DNA from: Jaltomata sinuosa
Taxonomy: Eukaryota; Streptophyta; Magnoliopsida; Solanales; Solanaceae
Length of the DNA: 64,000 nt
Reading direction: 5' to 3'
Assembly: GCA_003996215.1 (NCBI GenBank)
Contig: QJPP01007240.1
Location: 62,001-126,000, forward strand
Program-made: the position numbers and the translations under genes
Shown: positions 10,015 through 21,314 of the stretch, piece by piece
Layout: each line of letters opens with the position of its first letter
Position numbering within the stretch: the first letter of the stretch is position 1
The notes under the pieces: generated by a model
Told to the model about the DNA's origin: nothing
Databases searched by the model: none
What the model saw: the letters and a program-made list of their open reading frames with translations, nothing else

Positions 10015-11550
10015 TCAAGTGGAAACAGGGGCAGAAGAAAAGAGATGAGGGTAGTTGGCTTTCATGGTTGATTCTGCTTTCCAAGTAGCTCCCTCAACAA
10101 GCTGATTTCTCCAAAGGACTTTTACCGAAGAGACTACTTTGTTCCTCAACCTCCGAATCTAATGATCAAGGATCTCTATGGGAACCTCCTTATAGATGAG
10201 ACTATCATTCACACTCACATCCTCCAAAGGAACAATCATGGTCGGATTACCAACCCACTTCTTCAACAAAGAAATATGAAAAACTGGATGAACCGCTTCT
10301 AATTCTGTTGGCAAATCCAACTCATAAGCAACTCTACCAACTCTCCTCAGGATTCGATAAGGACCTACAAAATAGGGACTGAGCTTCCCTTTCTCTGCAA
10401 ATATCATCACACCCTTCATTGGTGATACCTTCAGAAAAACCCAATCATCAACCTCAAATTCTAATTCCCTTCTCCTCACATCCACATATGATTTTTGTCG
10501 ACTCTGAGTGGTCTTTAACCTCTCCCTAATAAGTTGAACCTTCTCCATAGTCTCATGAATCGAATTTGGACCAATCAAAGTTGCCTCACCTACCTCAAAC
10601 CAACCAATAGGAGACCTACACCTCCGACCATAAAGTGCCTCATAAGGTGCCATCTGGATGCTAGAATGAAAGTTGTTATTGTAGGCAAACTTGATAAGAG
10701 GTAAGTGATCATCCCAATTGCCTTTGAAATCAATCACACAAGCCCTTAACATATCCTCCAAAGTCTAAATAGTACGCTCTGCCTGGGCATCCATCTGTGG
10801 GTGAAAGGTTGTGCTAAGCTTCACCTGAGTACCAAGACCTCTCTGGAACGGTCTCGAAAACTAGGAGATAAACTAAGTACCTCTATCTGAAATAATGAAC
10901 AATGGGATACCATGCAATCGGACTATCTCCCAGATGTAGAGTTTGTCATAATCATTCGCTGAATCAGTAGTCTTGATAGCCAGAAAGTGGGTTGATTTGG
11001 TCATTCGATCAACAATCATCCAAATGGAATCATTTTGCCTTCTAGTACGAGGCAAACCTGTAATGAAGTCCACATTGATCACTTCCCACTTCCAAGTAGG
11101 AAGGTCAATATCCTGATTCATGTCACCCGGTCACTGATGCTCTACCTTCACTTGCTGATAGTTAGGACATTTAGCCACAAAACTGACTATGTCCCTCTTC
11201 ATAATACTCCACCAATAGATCTCCCGTAGATCACGGTACATCTTAGTGGTAGCAGGGTGAATGGAGTATCTCAAACAATAAGCGTCAGTCAAAATCTGCT
11301 GTCTCAACCCATCTACATCTGGCACACATAATCGACCCTGATAACGAAGCACACTATCTCCCCCTTGGGAGAAAAACTCAACCCTTTGTTGATGGACTAC
11401 ACTCTTAAGCAAAATGGGATCACTCTCTTGCTTTGCCTTCACTTCAGCTACCAAAGAAGATTCAGAACCATTTTGAACAATAACACCACCTTCTATCGAG
11501 TCCATAAGGCTAACCCCCAACCAATCAAGCCTATGAACCTCCTTAACCAA
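10015..11550 (-). pseudogene. pol: integrase with C-terminal chromodomain-like tail, element D
   Basis: Read from 11550 downward. The zinc-binding H-H-C-C region (SIHPATTKMYRDL, then CPNY) has its last Cys changed to Tyr. The catalytic triad is recognisable: first Asp in NVDFITGL, second in IISDRGT, Glu in QAERTI at 10777-10779. The C-terminal GPYRILRRVGRVAYELDL and VHPVFHISLLKKW stretches lead, past a TAG at about 10156, into VKVLWRNQLVEGATW and MKANYPHLF. That is a chromodomain-like tail, which in this clade targets heterochromatin. In-frame TAG at 10765 (Gln position) and others break it into pieces. Integrase inserts element DNA into the nucleus. Confidence 0.9.
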
Positions 11551-11559
11551 TTACTTCTT

Positions 11560-11960
11560 CTCGTCTTTGACTTAAGACACACTACCCATAAACAATCAAC
11601 TAAGTGCATCTTCCACAACATTGGCCTTACCCAGATGGTAAAGAACACTCATGTCGTAATCCTTAAGAAACTCAAGCCATCTCCTTTGATGAAGATTCAA
11701 TTCTATGTGAGTCAACACGTACTGAAGAATCTTATGATCGGTTAATACATCCTCGTCAACACCATACAAGTATGTCTCCAAATCTTCAAGGAAAAAACCA
11801 CGGCTGTCAACTCAAGATCATGAGTAGAGTAGTTCTTCTCATGAGTCTTAAGGTGTCTCGAAGAATAAGCAATCACTTTACCACACTGCATCAACACACA
11901 ACCTAAACAATCCTAGAAGCATCACAATACACAATAAAATCATCTAGGCCCGCGGGTAGA
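11560..11960 (-). pseudogene. pol: RNase H remnant, element D
   Basis: YCDASR near 11935 holds the first catalytic Asp. VLTDHK and LVKANVVEDALS-like wording (ANVVEDALS near 11600) gives the later acidic residues. Frame changes around 11780-11905 separate the parts. It degrades the RNA of the RNA/DNA hybrid and joins RT in the Pol polyprotein. Confidence 0.82.
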
Positions 11961-12905
11961 GCCAGCACTGGAGTTGTGGTCAATCTAGTCTTCAATTCCT
12001 GAAAGTTCTTCTCACACAAATCAGACCACTGAAATTTAACCTTCTTCTGAGTCAATTGAGTCAAAGAGGCAACAATGGAAGAAAACCCTTCCACAAACCT
12101 CCTATAGTAACCAGTTAAACCCAAGAATCTCTTAATATCAGACAGAGAAGTGGGTCTTGTCCAGTTCTTTACTGCCTCAATCTTTTGAGTATCAACTCGA
12201 ATACCATCTCTAGTCATAATGTGACCTAGAAAAGCAACAGACTGCATTAAGAACTAACACTTGCTAAACTTAGCAAATAACTACCGGTCCTTGAAAGTTT
12301 GCAAAATCACTCTCAAATGGTCTCCATGCTCCTCCTCACTCCGAGAATAGATAAGGATATCACTAATGAACACAATCACAAACATATCCAAATACTGCTT
12401 GAACACACGGTTCATCAAATCCATAAAGACTGCAAGAGCATTCGTTATACCAAAAGATATCACAACAAATTCATATTGACCATATCGAGTCCTAAAAGCT
12501 ATCTTTAGAATATCACACTCTCGAACATGGAGCTGATGATAACCAGATCTAAGGTTGATTTTGGAGAAGAAACTAGCACCCTAAAGCTGATCAAACAAGT
12601 CATCAATCCTCATAATGGGATACTTATTCTTGATTGTGACCTTGTTCAACTGACGATAGTCGATACACATTTTGAGGGAACCATCTTTCTTCTGCACAAA
12701 CAAAACTGGGGCACCGCATGTAGAGATGATAGGCCTGATGAAACCCTTATCAAGAAGATCCTTTAACTGATCCTTCAATTACTTAAGCTCTGTGAGATCC
12801 ATTCAATAGGGAGGAATAGAGATAGGATTCCTATCTGGAAGAAGATATATCCCAAAGTCAATTTCCCGCTCGGGAGGGACTCCGGGTAGATCTTCGGGAA
12901 ACACT
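11961..12905 (-). pseudogene. pol: reverse transcriptase, element D
   Basis: Motifs in order on the minus strand: [29 protein letters not shown] followed by TAG (12581-12583, Gln position), [28 protein letters not shown], then FISDILIYS. The second catalytic aspartate of the box is replaced by Ser (codon at 12362-12364), which should abolish polymerisation. The thumb/connection FLGHIMTRDGIRVD and FLGLTGYYRRFVEGFSS follow. Additional TAG stops occur near 12280 and 12250. Confidence 0.92.
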
Positions 12906-12994
12906 TCTGGGAACTCATTTACAATAGGAAAAGACTGAAGGGATGGGGTTTCAGACTCCGTGTCCATCACCTAAACTATATGAAAAACATAACC

Positions 12995-13477
12995 CTAAGA
13001 AATTATCTTCCTAGCCTTAAGATAGGATATGAAACGACCCTTTGAGGATAGAGGACTACCTTGCCACTCTAAGACAGGTTCATTTAGAAACTTGAAACTG
13101 AAAACTTGAGTACGATAATCAACCGAGGTATAACAAGCATATAACCAATCCATACCAAGAATAACATCAAAATCAGTCATCTCCAACTCTACTAAATCCA
13201 CTGAAGTGACTCTATGAAGGACTGAGATAGGGCAGTTTCGGTAGATTCTTTTGGCTAGGACTGAATCACTAACAGGATTAGAAACACAAAAGGGTTCTAA
13301 AAGAAATTCAGGACAAATTTCAAATTTGCATGCAACATAAGGGGTCACAAAAGATAAGGAGGCACCGGGGTCCAACAAAGTATACACATCAAAAAAGAAA
13401 ACTTTTAACATACCAGTAACAATGTCCGGTGAACTCTCCTGGTCCTGCCGAGAGTGGCATAAAGACGGCTCTGGCAC
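12995..13477 (-). pseudogene. aspartic protease, element D
   Basis: An open stretch of 160 codons. YTLLDPGASLSFVTPYVA holds the active-site DPGAS variant common in this clade, and FDVILGMDWLYA is the conserved second motif. It lies between gag and RT as expected. This is the best preserved domain of the element, although it is cut off from gag by stops near 13480-13590. Confidence 0.88.
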
Positions 13478-13579
13478 TGACTACCAAAACTAGAAATAGT
13501 GCCCTACTAGGCTGGTCGACCTCTTAGAGCTGCTGGGGCAGACTGAGTCCTGCTACCACCCTATCCCTTCTTAGGTGAA

Positions 13580-14598
13580 GGGCAATCTCAAATATTGTGA
13601 CCAACCTGACCACATCCAAAACAACCCTCTCTACTGGCTAGACACTTATCGGTATCATACTTGGTACAAACAGGGTAGGAAGACCCCTTTGCACCACTCT
13701 CTTGAGAATAAGAGCCCACACCTCCACCAGAATGATCATGACGAGGCTTAGAGGCCTGAGAAGGAGCACTAGCGGTAGAATACACAGGTTCTGATGACCT
13801 CTTCTGAAAGGAAGATCGATGCCTTTCTCCGAATTTTTGATGGCTAAATCCTGAACCCTCATATCTGACTCTTTTGTTCACCCTAGCCATCTCCCTAAGC
13901 TTGTCTCCTTCGATCTGGTGAGCATGAGTCAATAGTCTGGAAATATTCTTATCATTCAACAACATAGCAGACCTACACTCTTTCTTCACCATATCTAAAA
14001 CCCCATAGATAAACTTGCTCATCTGATCATGTGGGTCAACCACCATAGAAGTGGAATACCTAGACAGCTGAGTGAACCTCAAACTGTACTCCTGGACTGT
14101 CATGAATCCCTATCTCAAGTTCACAAATTCCTCAGCCTTAGCTTGCCTCAACTCTTGGGGAAAGAACCGGTCGAGGAAAGCCCTCTTAAAACACTCCCAA
14201 GCCATAGGGACCATGTCTCTAGCCCTAGCTTCCTTCTATTGCGTGAACCAGATATGAGCTACATCTTTGAGTTGATAGGATGCCAACTCGACACTATCAA
14301 CACCATCCACTTGAATCACATCAAAGACTTTCTTCACATCCTCAACAAAGTTTAGTAGGTCCTCATTCACTTTCGAACCCCAGAACTCTGGTGGGTTCAT
14401 ACGAATAAAATTATAAACTCGAGCCGCTACCCTACTTTGAGGGTGGACAGGGATAGGAGCTGGTTGATTATCCTGGAAGGCCAAGGTCTGGGAAGCCAAG
14501 GTCTGGACTAGCATATGGATGGCGTTCCTGAACTCTTTATTCTTGACCTCGGGGGATGGGGCTGGAGGAGAAGCATTCCGAGCAGCTCGATGAGGCAT
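13580..14598 (-). pseudogene. gag: gag, element D
   Basis: Starts MPHRAARNASPPAPSP at 14598, a typical Tekay gag opening about 200 bp after the PBS. The capsid region carries FIRMNPPEFWGSKVNEDLL, a TAG after WFTQ, then AWECFKRAFLDRFFP and another TAG before GFMTVQEYSLRFTQL. The nucleocapsid ends with a CCHC knuckle CFGCGQVGHNI near 13595-13625 whose continuation is broken by a stop before the last Cys. Two or more Gln/Trp-to-TAG changes prevent a full-length product. Confidence 0.9.
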
Positions 14599-14805
14599 AG
14601 CACATCGAGGTATAATCTAAAACGTACAAGGAAAGGATTAGAGGGATATTAGAGTTAAGCTCTATCGCACTATAAGATCATGAAAGAAGTAAGGTTTTTA
14701 TAAGACATCTCATAGCTTCCCTCTCATAAGTGTGGAGCACTTCACACACATAAAAGAGACACTACTCGATGCGGCTTTCAGACATCCTAGGATTCTTGAA
14801 CTTGA

Positions 14806-14818
14806 GGCTCTGATACCA
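14806..14818 (-). other. D primer-binding site, initiator tRNA-Met type
   Basis: Minus strand TGGTATCAGAGCC, four bases from the 5' LTR end at 14823. The leader between it and gag (14599-14805) has no other feature I recognise. Confidence 0.93.
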
Positions 14819-14822
14819 AGTT

Positions 14823-16982
14823 TGTCACTCCCCAAGGCTACCTCTAGATGTAACATGGGACCCGGGACCACAAATGTCCCAAGTTAACCCTTGGTCATAG
14901 CATAACTCAGATAAATCATTAGACAAGCGTAAACATAATAGAAAGATCCAAAATCCAATGTATAGATAATCAAGTCAAATAGGAATACACATCCAAAAGG
15001 AGACCTGAATACTATTTATGTCTGAAAAGCCTCTAACTGTCATAAAGGGTTACTAGGAAAAGACCCCAGCTAAGTTGGAAATCTGAAATGAAAACATAAA
15101 GATAGGCTCGCTAACTCTAGTCCTCGATGAATGAGGACTCATCAATAATCAGCTGAAAGTCTGGCGTAGTCTAGCCACGAGTCTAAGGGCAGGTGCCTGA
15201 ATCTGTATCATAAATGGATGTAGCGCAAAATATGTGAGTACTATAGGATGTACTGAATATATGAGATAAACAGGAATTTGAGATAAGCATGCTAAATAAA
15301 CTTGTAAAGCTAAAATCATGCTATAAGTGTAAAACTGAAATGCAAGGGACTCAATGTAATGCCAAAACAAGTTATACAAATATCATAGTAATCATAATAG
15401 TCCTGAAATGTAAAAGGAAAGAGTCAATTCATTTTAAAACATGATACTTTTTCTGTGGGAGATTCTCTAACCGACATAGAACATGTGAGCTACATAGAAT
15501 CTGATGTATACGCCCCATCGAAAGGACCCGATATACCTTGCCAGGGTATAAAGGTATGACTGTGGCATGATCACTAAATCTGATACCCAACTAAGGGGAC
15601 TTAAAACCTATGGGGGCACGTAGTTCTAGGACTAAGGGTACTCTCACCCTGTATAACTCGGTGCTAACACTACGCCCAAAACATATACATATAGCTCATA
15701 ATACTGGTGACATGTCTGATGTCAAAACTGTTCATAACTTAGGTATACATATCTGGATGCCAAACCTTTCATAAAACATAAGGACATATTTAATGTCCAA
15801 AACTATTGTAAAAGAATAAGGACATGTCTGACGTCATGCAATTCACAAGTCATGAATGTTAAAGCTTTGCAAAACCATAAGTCAAGATGTACTTTCCTTT
15901 ATAATATCACAACTTGAAGAATTAGGCATGCAATTTCATAAAAATAGAGATCATGTTATCTAAACATACCAATTTTACTTGAAGACATGCAATTCAATGA
16001 AATCATGCTAAAATCCATCATCAACATATGGGATTTTGAAATCAACTAAGGAACCTCAATTAAATCAAAGATATGTAATAAGAAATCATGAATTGATGCA
16101 TTAAAACAAGACCCACAACTTTTTCCCCAATTTGAGTAAAAACCTTAATTTAAAAATCCATAAATTCAATTTAGAATATTGGGGTTTTAGGCATAAGGGT
16201 GAAGAGAATCCCTTATTGAATACCCACATACCTTCATTGAAGCTAGCCCAACTGAAATTGAAAAGATATGGAGGCTTGAACTTGGAGCTTGAGACTTGGA
16301 GCTTCGGAGAGGTTCTTTTACCTTTTTTGAAGATGAATGAGGTAATGAGAATGGACTTAGGCTAATAGGTTTAGAAATCATGCTAAGAATGGCCAAAAAA
16401 CCCTCACTTAGGAGTTAAAAGGGTGGGAAATAACTAAAATACCCATGGGACATAATTAGGAAAAAGCTGGGAAGAGTTTACTTTCAGGGACCACGGATGA
16501 ATTCCATGAGTCGTAGACCAAACCATGGCTCGTGGTTTCCATTCGTGATTCCTGGCCAAAGGAACAGGCTGCAGAAGCCAGACTACGGATTAACATGATG
16601 GACCCGTAGAATGGATTATGACTCATTGACCCAACCGATCTTTTTTGAGGTACTAGGAAGGTCTCTGATCAGGTTTCACGAGTCAATAGGATGGTCCGTA
16701 GTTCAAACTACTATCCGTAGACTTGCCTCGTGGTTCCTGAGAATCAGTCAGTCCTCAGGTTTGGTACCACGAGTTGACAGGATGAACCATAAACTAAACC
16801 ACGGTTTATAGAACCAACTCGTGGTTCTCAGACCAGATTCTAAACCTGGAAGACTTAAACCACAACTCCATTCCACGACCCGTGGTTCAGACCATGGTAC
16901 ATGGTTTGGATCTATAAACCCTGATTTTTTATTTTTTTTAGATTCTGAGTTTAACAGCTGAATAGGTTTATGGGGTGTTATA
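14823..16982 (-). repeat. D 5' LTR (2160 bp)
   Basis: Plus strand TGTCACTCCC to GGGTGTTATA. The expected terminal ACA is ATA, a single C-to-T change. It matches 7618-9780 throughout, including the palindrome block. Confidence 0.93.
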
Positions 16983-16987
16983 TGACC
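16983..16987 (+). repeat. target-site duplication of element D, right
   Basis: TGACC, identical to 7613-7617. Confidence 0.93.
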
Positions 16988-19148
16988 CATGTTACTGGGT
17001 AGGTGATGGTTAATATCTTGCCAAATGCAATATATATACATGTAACTATAGCTTAATATTGTATGTGCTTTCATGTTTAGTAAAGGAAGTTAAGAATATC
17101 CAAGTGTTTGGGGTGTCAATTATGTGAAATGAACTTGATTATTGCTTGTTGGTTTACAAGGGTGTTTTATGCTCATTTAACTATTGATTGTTGTTTTTTT
17201 GTTATATTTAGTTGGCTCGGGTACCACGCCTGGTACGAGATACTAATAGTTGGCTCAGGTAGCAGGCCTAGTACAGGATACTAATGGTTGGCTCGGGTAA
17301 CACGCCTAGTATAGGATACTAATGGTTGGCTGCGCTACCATGCATGGTACAGGTTCTATATCTGTTGGCTCGGGTAGCACGCCTGGTATGGGTTTAATTA
17401 TGCATTATTGACTGTATTTATCAAAGGTTCTATGAGTAGATCAGGTTAATTACTGAATTTGTGATTTCTTATTTTGGTCCTGGAGAGGCCAAACTGTTAC
17501 ACTTAAATATGGGGATGGTCCTGGATGGACCAGGCATTGCATATTAACACTTAGGTGTTGGTCTAGGGATCCTTCATTGGTCCAGGTAGTGAAAAAGGGT
17601 AAATATCATGTTTATTATTTCTTGTTGAACCTGTTCCCTGTGGTTGATAAGTTAGAACGTAGACTGAGAGTCTAGAGTTGTACTACTGGTTGTTACTACA
17701 TGTTGTACTGCTTTACACAATACAAGTTTACTTATTGTTCTTTACATGTTGGGTTCCTGAGAGGGCCGGGATGTATTATTACTTGACATATATGTTGGTC
17801 CTTGAGAGGTCGGGTTGGTGTGCTTAATTTATAAGGTGGTTTCTTATATAATCGGGTTTGTATGTTAAGCAGCATAGATGATGTCCTAGGGATCCTTGGG
17901 AGGTCCGGGTAACTTGCAAGTTGTGACACAATATTAGGTGGTCTAGTTACATGCATAGATGGGCATGACTTGTTTAGTTTTTGGGTCCAGTTGTTGACTG
18001 GGGGTTATGTTGATAGTCATATAGATTTGACTATTCATATGGTCTGGTAATATTCTGTCAAAATCATACATTTGAAATTCTAATTTGATAAGAGTGATAG
18101 GCCGACAAGTGGTGATGCTTGGGCTAGTTTGGCACAGGACTAGAGGTGGTGATGTATATGGCTTGATAGGTCAAAGATGGGTGAGCTTGGAGGTACTGAG
18201 GTTTTAGGGAGTCAGGTTTCACTGGTTAGTGAAACTAGGCTAGTATTATATGAGTACTTGAACTGATAGGATGTCAAGGGTAAGGAACCTTGGGGGGTTG
18301 ATTACGCAAAAACTCACAGGTAGTCCATTATTGTGGGCTAAGGGCTAAGGATCAAGGTTGTTGACTTAGGATCTTAAGCCAGGGTGAGAGACCTACTAAC
18401 ATGGTTAGTTAGTAATGTAAACTAAAGGATTGAACTGGTAAGGTAGTCCTAGTGTTAAGTGTGACTTGAGAATTCCTAGTGTTAAGTGTGACTTGGGAAG
18501 TCCTAGTGTTATGTGTGACCATTTGGCTTGACCAGGATAGAAAGGGAAATTCCTGCTAATGATGGAGTTAGCAGTGGAATGAGGTAGGGAGGCTTGGGAT
18601 GGAACATATGAGTTCTTAGTATTAATATCATAGAGGGTAAAGGTGGATTATGAAAAACTGGATGCTTGTAACTTGTTGCATAGTTTCTCTTGATTTCATA
18701 TATGATGGTATACAGTGGATTCGGGTTGACCGATGATGCCTACCAGTATGTGTTATTTATACTGATACTAATCTTGCTATACCTTTTTGGGTATATTCTG
18801 GTAGCAGGATCAGTGATATTTCTTAGGTACATGACGACAATTATCTCTGATAGCTTCTACTCTTCGTCTCTGTGATAGGAGCTGTGTCTTTGTTTATTTC
18901 GTATTTGTACTTCTCCTTTTGTAGCTCTTGTACCTATTTTAGACTAGTTCTTTGGGAGAGTTGTCTTCAAATGTTGTAAAGGATTTTCTCGAAATAAGAG
19001 TTTTAAATGTTTTTCCTGATTTGAAAAGAAGGTTACTTTATGGTTTTACTTTGTTTTCTGCAGTACCTGTTAGATCGGATGATAAGGGTTCTCCTATCTA
19101 GGTGGATTAGAGTAGGTGCCTGCACGGCCCGGTAGTTGGGTCATGTCA
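16988..19148 (+). repeat. B1 5' LTR, right segment
   Basis: Continues the B1 LTR from CATGTTACTGGG and ends GGTCATGTCA just before a PBS-like site. It matches 22433-24615 closely. It contains the dyad array (17211-17391) and the CCGATGATGCCTACCAGTA module (18730-18748). Confidence 0.92.
17211..17391 (+). repeat. 38-bp dyad array, B1 5' LTR
   Basis: Five units of about 38 bp (GTTGGCTCGGGTACCACGCC, then TGGTACGGGATACTAATA). GTACCA and TGGTAC form an inverted pair around CGCC in each unit. Confidence 0.85.
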
Positions 19149-19150
19149 AA

Positions 19151-19163
19151 TGGTATCAATGCC
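19151..19163 (+). other. B1 primer-binding site (one mismatch)
   Basis: TGGTATCAATGCC lies two bases after the LTR end. It differs from the canonical TGGTATCAGAGCC by one base. Confidence 0.8.
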
Positions 19164-20626
19164 TAGGTTATCGGTCTCCCAGTATAAGAGCAAAATGTTA
19201 AATAGAGTCCCGTGGATTTGTGTGTTGACGTCCATATCTAATCTTTGGGAAGCTATGAAGCATTCTAGGAAATATCTCTATTTTTTCATTCCTTTCGTGT
19301 GGTTTGTTACTTGCTTGCATGGGTTGAGTCCAATTGGTATCTCTCAATTCCAATTGGTATCTTGACAAAGAAAAAGGATGTTGTTTGACTTTGATTGAGA
19401 TGAAACAAGCAAGGGAAATTGGAACCGGAAAGGTTCCAATTGGTATCTGGCCTGGGAGGCTATGTAAAGGTATGGATGAATCGGCTAACGGTCATCCATG
19501 AGGGGAATAAAAGGTAATAAAACTGATTTGATTGAGTGTTGAAGCTTGAGATTTGAGATTGTGCTTATGTGTATTGATGTTTTTTAAGTGACTGCAAATG
19601 TGTGGTGTGCAATTGTTTAAATTGATGTGAATATTGTGGTCAGGGAAAGGTCATAACTTGGTTATGTATTAATGATTAAGGGAATTCTTGTTTTGTGATT
19701 TAAAGGGAAAATAATATGCTAAATGCTGGGTAGGGTCTTATCATTGGTAAAATGATAAGGGAAAAATAATGTATAAACTTGTGGAAACTTAATTTTTCAA
19801 GTGGTTGGTATGTGAATATGTACCAGGGACAAGGGCTATTATTGCTTAATAGCGAGAATTGTGGTAAGAAAATCTTTGTGGTAACTTATGATTGTGACTT
19901 AAGGAAAATTAATTCAGGCTTTAAAATTTGTGATTGCTTTAGTGATAAATTGCAGTATGCCTTAATTGGAATGGTTTGCATTACATTCAGGTATAGACTT
20001 ACCATTGATATAGATGGTAAGGGAATAAAAAAGAATTGATGATTGTGGGGAAGCTCCGGTTTCGGACACTCAATATTGGTTGGGAACCATGTAAGGGAAA
20101 AAAGGGGGACTAGTAGTGTACAATAGCGGGAAGGTGTTATTGTATGCGGTTCTGGTGTGTTTCGTAACTGATTTTATGATAATGTGATTTTAAATCGCTA
20201 GCCAAGCTATGATCTAGTGTATGAATTATAAGGATTAACATCTATGTGCGATAAAAAGAATAGATAGATATGGTATTACTTGGTTGTTATTTTTTCTTGA
20301 GTGATTGAGACATGTTGAGTCGGTAATTTGGCTAGTCATAAGCTAGTTACAAGGCTAAATAAGCATAGCTTGACTCGGGTGATAACTAAAAAGTTGGTTA
20401 GTTATAAATAATTGATTGATGAGGGTTAAAGAGACTAATGTAAGTGGTGGTGGAGAATCTGTGTTAATGAAACACATAATGGTGTGTTGGCTAGTGGTTA
20501 TACTTTAGATGGTCTATTCTTATGCTTTGATCATAGAAGGGTGAGAAGGGTCATAAGGTAGACGTTCAAATGGGAAAACCAATGTAGTGTTTGGAAATGC
20601 TATGATCTTTGTATCATTTTTTAGGG

Positions 20627-21239
20627 TGTAACTGCCCAGGTTAAGATTTTCCTCGGGTTGAGAGTTAGAATTTTAAGGCTAGGCTAGTCTTGGACAAAAT
20701 CTGAGCAAGGTATGGTCAAAGGAAATTTGGGAATGGATTGGATACGTATATTAAGTTTAGCTTTATTGATGTTAGCTAAAGATACAAGAAACTCGTAGGA
20801 CTTTTTGGAATGGAGTTTGGGTTAGTAGAACTCCGGGTATGGTGTTAAACAAAAAGGTATTAGTTCGGGATATCAAAATCTAAGTTTTCTATTGTAAATT
20901 TTGCAAAAACTAAGACTTTCCGGAGTTACTGCCTCGCCTATACTACTATAACAGGTGGAAGGGTGCTACTTGGCGCTGCTAGAGCGGGACTGGGTCTCCA
21001 CAGTGGGTTTTGGTTCCTCATGGCATGGAAATTTTGTTTTGGTCCATTATGTTTGAAATTTTTTTGCTCCAGTATTTCATGAGGCCTCGAATTTCTTGGG
21101 CACTGGGGGAGGAGGGGGAATTCCTTGCGGAGCGGGATTGAATTTAATTTCAGTTGAGTTTGGGTAAACCCGAGGATTTGAGAGTTTTGATAGTTTGTGT
21201 AAGGTTGTTTTTACACTGTCATGGTAGAGCATTAAGATT
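20627..21239 (+). repeat. A-family LTR start-like segment inside B1
   Basis: TGTAACTGCCC followed by GAGAGTTAGAATTTTAAGGC and AGGCTAGTCT parallels the LTR starts at 41320 and 60542, including a later cluster of CTAC/CTATAA words. The right limit is uncertain. It could be shared ancestry of the two families' 3' regions rather than an insertion. Confidence 0.5.
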
Positions 21240-21283
21240 CAAAGGTCTGGCTCATTCTTTTCCTTCCGCCTTAGAGACTGTTC

Positions 21284-21314
21284 GGGGATGAACGATGGGT
21301 AAATTGGTATATGT
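21284..21314 (+). other. B1 polypurine region
   Basis: GGGGATGAACGATGGGTAAA followed by TTGGTATATGT precedes the 3' LTR. It is nearly identical to 41289-41319 of the coding A3 element. Shared priming signals suggest that A-type enzymes mobilised B1. Confidence 0.75.

Larger units (their letters stand above)
7618..16982 (-). mobile_element. D: full-length Tekay-type Ty3/gypsy element, minus strand
   Basis: A 9365-bp element with two similar 2.16 kb LTRs, PBS, gag, protease, RT, RNase H, integrase, chromodomain and polypurine tract, all in the expected order on the minus strand. It is flanked by the TGACC duplication inside the 5' LTR of B1. It is the most complete coding element of the window but carries stops, frameshifts and lost catalytic residues. 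LTR copies differ by scattered substitutions, so the insertion is not recent. Confidence 0.94.
19149..21314 (+). other. B1 interior, non-coding
   Basis: No gag or pol motif is visible in any frame over 2.17 kb; the longest open stretch (86 codons at 19779) has no recognisable similarity. The first 500 bp carry three CCAATTGGTATC words (19330, 19350, 19436). The region from 19149 to about 20240 is homologous by eye to the B2 interior (25119-26295). A stretch starting at 20627 resembles the start of an A-family LTR. The interior ends in a polypurine region shared with A elements. Confidence 0.75.

Noticed and set aside
19779..20039. 86-codon open frame in the B1 interior
   Set aside because: No recognisable similarity, no counterpart in the homologous B2 interior, and flanked by non-coding DNA.
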